In this document: positions 63,885 to 64,000 of the stretch, in pieces
How positions within the stretch are numbered: the stretch's first letter is position 1
Layout of the letters: the number at the start of each line of letters is the position of its first letter
Assembly: GCF_022654015.1 (NCBI RefSeq)
Contig: NZ_CP073063.1
Coordinates: 124,001 to 188,000 of the forward strand
DNA: 64,000 nt
Source of the DNA: Brevundimonas diminuta
Lineage (GTDB): Bacteria; Pseudomonadota; Alphaproteobacteria; Caulobacterales; Caulobacteraceae
Direction: 5' to 3'
Translations under genes and position numbers: made by a program
Notes under the pieces: model-generated
Told to the model about the DNA's origin: nothing
Seen by the model: the letters and a program-made list of their open reading frames with translations, nothing else
Databases searched by the model: none

Positions 63885-64000
63885 GTGAACGGCGCGTCAG
63901 CGCTGTGTTTCCCGGACATGGGGTCAGGCGTCATGACGCTGAATGCGGGGGTCGCCCCCGAGGCGATCGAAAGCATTGCGGACCGGCCCGATCCGACGGC
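63885..64000 (+). CDS. 5' end of an unidentified gene, cut by the window edge
   Basis: An open frame from GTG 63885 (or ATG 63918, or ATG 63933) runs without a stop to the end of the window. From ATG 63933 it reads MTLNAGVAPEAIESIADRPD. No strong ribosome binding site marks one start. Release factor gene prfA often follows ptsP in related genomes, but these residues do not look like a PrfA N-terminus, so I leave it unnamed. Confidence 0.4.
   Translation, partial: MNGASALCFPDMGSGVMTLNAGVAPEAIESIADRPDPT

Overview
The window is 64 kb of compact, high-GC alphaproteobacterial chromosome, most likely from the family Caulobacteraceae, with Brevundimonas or a close relative as the best guess. Three sequence features support this. 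(1) The left end carries an EcfG/SigT sigma factor followed by a PhyK-type HisKA_2 sensor kinase, the general stress response (GSR) order known from Caulobacter. (2) A 773-residue DivL is present, with tyrosine (Tyr552) in place of the phospho-accepting histidine. (3) A perfect CtrA box, TTAA-N7-TTAAC, lies beside a CcrM-type GANTC site. Gene density is high, coding strands alternate, and there is no prophage, insertion sequence, CRISPR array, rRNA or tRNA that I can see. The content is core metabolism, cell envelope and regulation.

Layout. 1-2.7 kb: GSR locus (ecfG, phyK, an entericidin-like lipoprotein with its own sigma-EcfG promoter). 2.7-8.1 kb: succinate-semialdehyde dehydrogenase, ObgE, an AI-2E permease and a HerA-like ATPase. 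8.1-15.3 kb: a conserved alphaproteobacterial block, nfu-tsaB-rimI-fur-miaB-phoH-ybeY-lnt-xre, missing some usual members. 15.3-21.1 kb: GreA-like factor, HI0933-type flavoprotein, M28 peptidase, DivL. 21.2-28.7 kb: zincin, MarC, PyrF, a secreted 123-bp-repeat protein under a putative CtrA promoter, a SdhAF4-like protein, HtpX, a second M28 peptidase, thiolase. 28.8-34.8 kb: hemolysin III, PhaR, small unknowns, HMG-CoA lyase, and GT83 and GT2 glycosyltransferases. 34.8-37.3 kb: a REP/REPIN-like element and groESL with a CIRCE-like operator. 37.3-50.2 kb: a glycine-zipper protein, Pgi, RecQ, an NDUFA9-like reductase, DUF488, M1 peptidase, a Bcr/CflA transporter, AMP nucleosidase, a phosphoesterase and a diacylglycerol-kinase-like protein. 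50.2-57.1 kb: a glycine-zipper lipoprotein under a second sigma-EcfG promoter, OmpA-like lipoprotein, DsbD, hydrolase, crotonase, DUF1697, MutM. 57.2-64 kb: OPT transporter, UbiG, LysC, PtsP and the start of an unidentified gene.

How the parts relate. The regulatory sites are the most informative part. Two exact GGAAC-N16-CGTT promoters place two small envelope lipoprotein genes in the predicted GSR regulon, whose sigma factor and sensor are encoded at the left end. DivL, which feeds the CckA-CtrA pathway, lies about 3.3 kb from a predicted CtrA target: a secreted Gly/Pro-rich repeat protein whose Shine-Dalgarno and start codon also fall in a perfect inverted repeat. I recognise no wholly new multi-gene system. 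The best candidate for undescribed biology is that cell-cycle-linked repeat protein and its leader.
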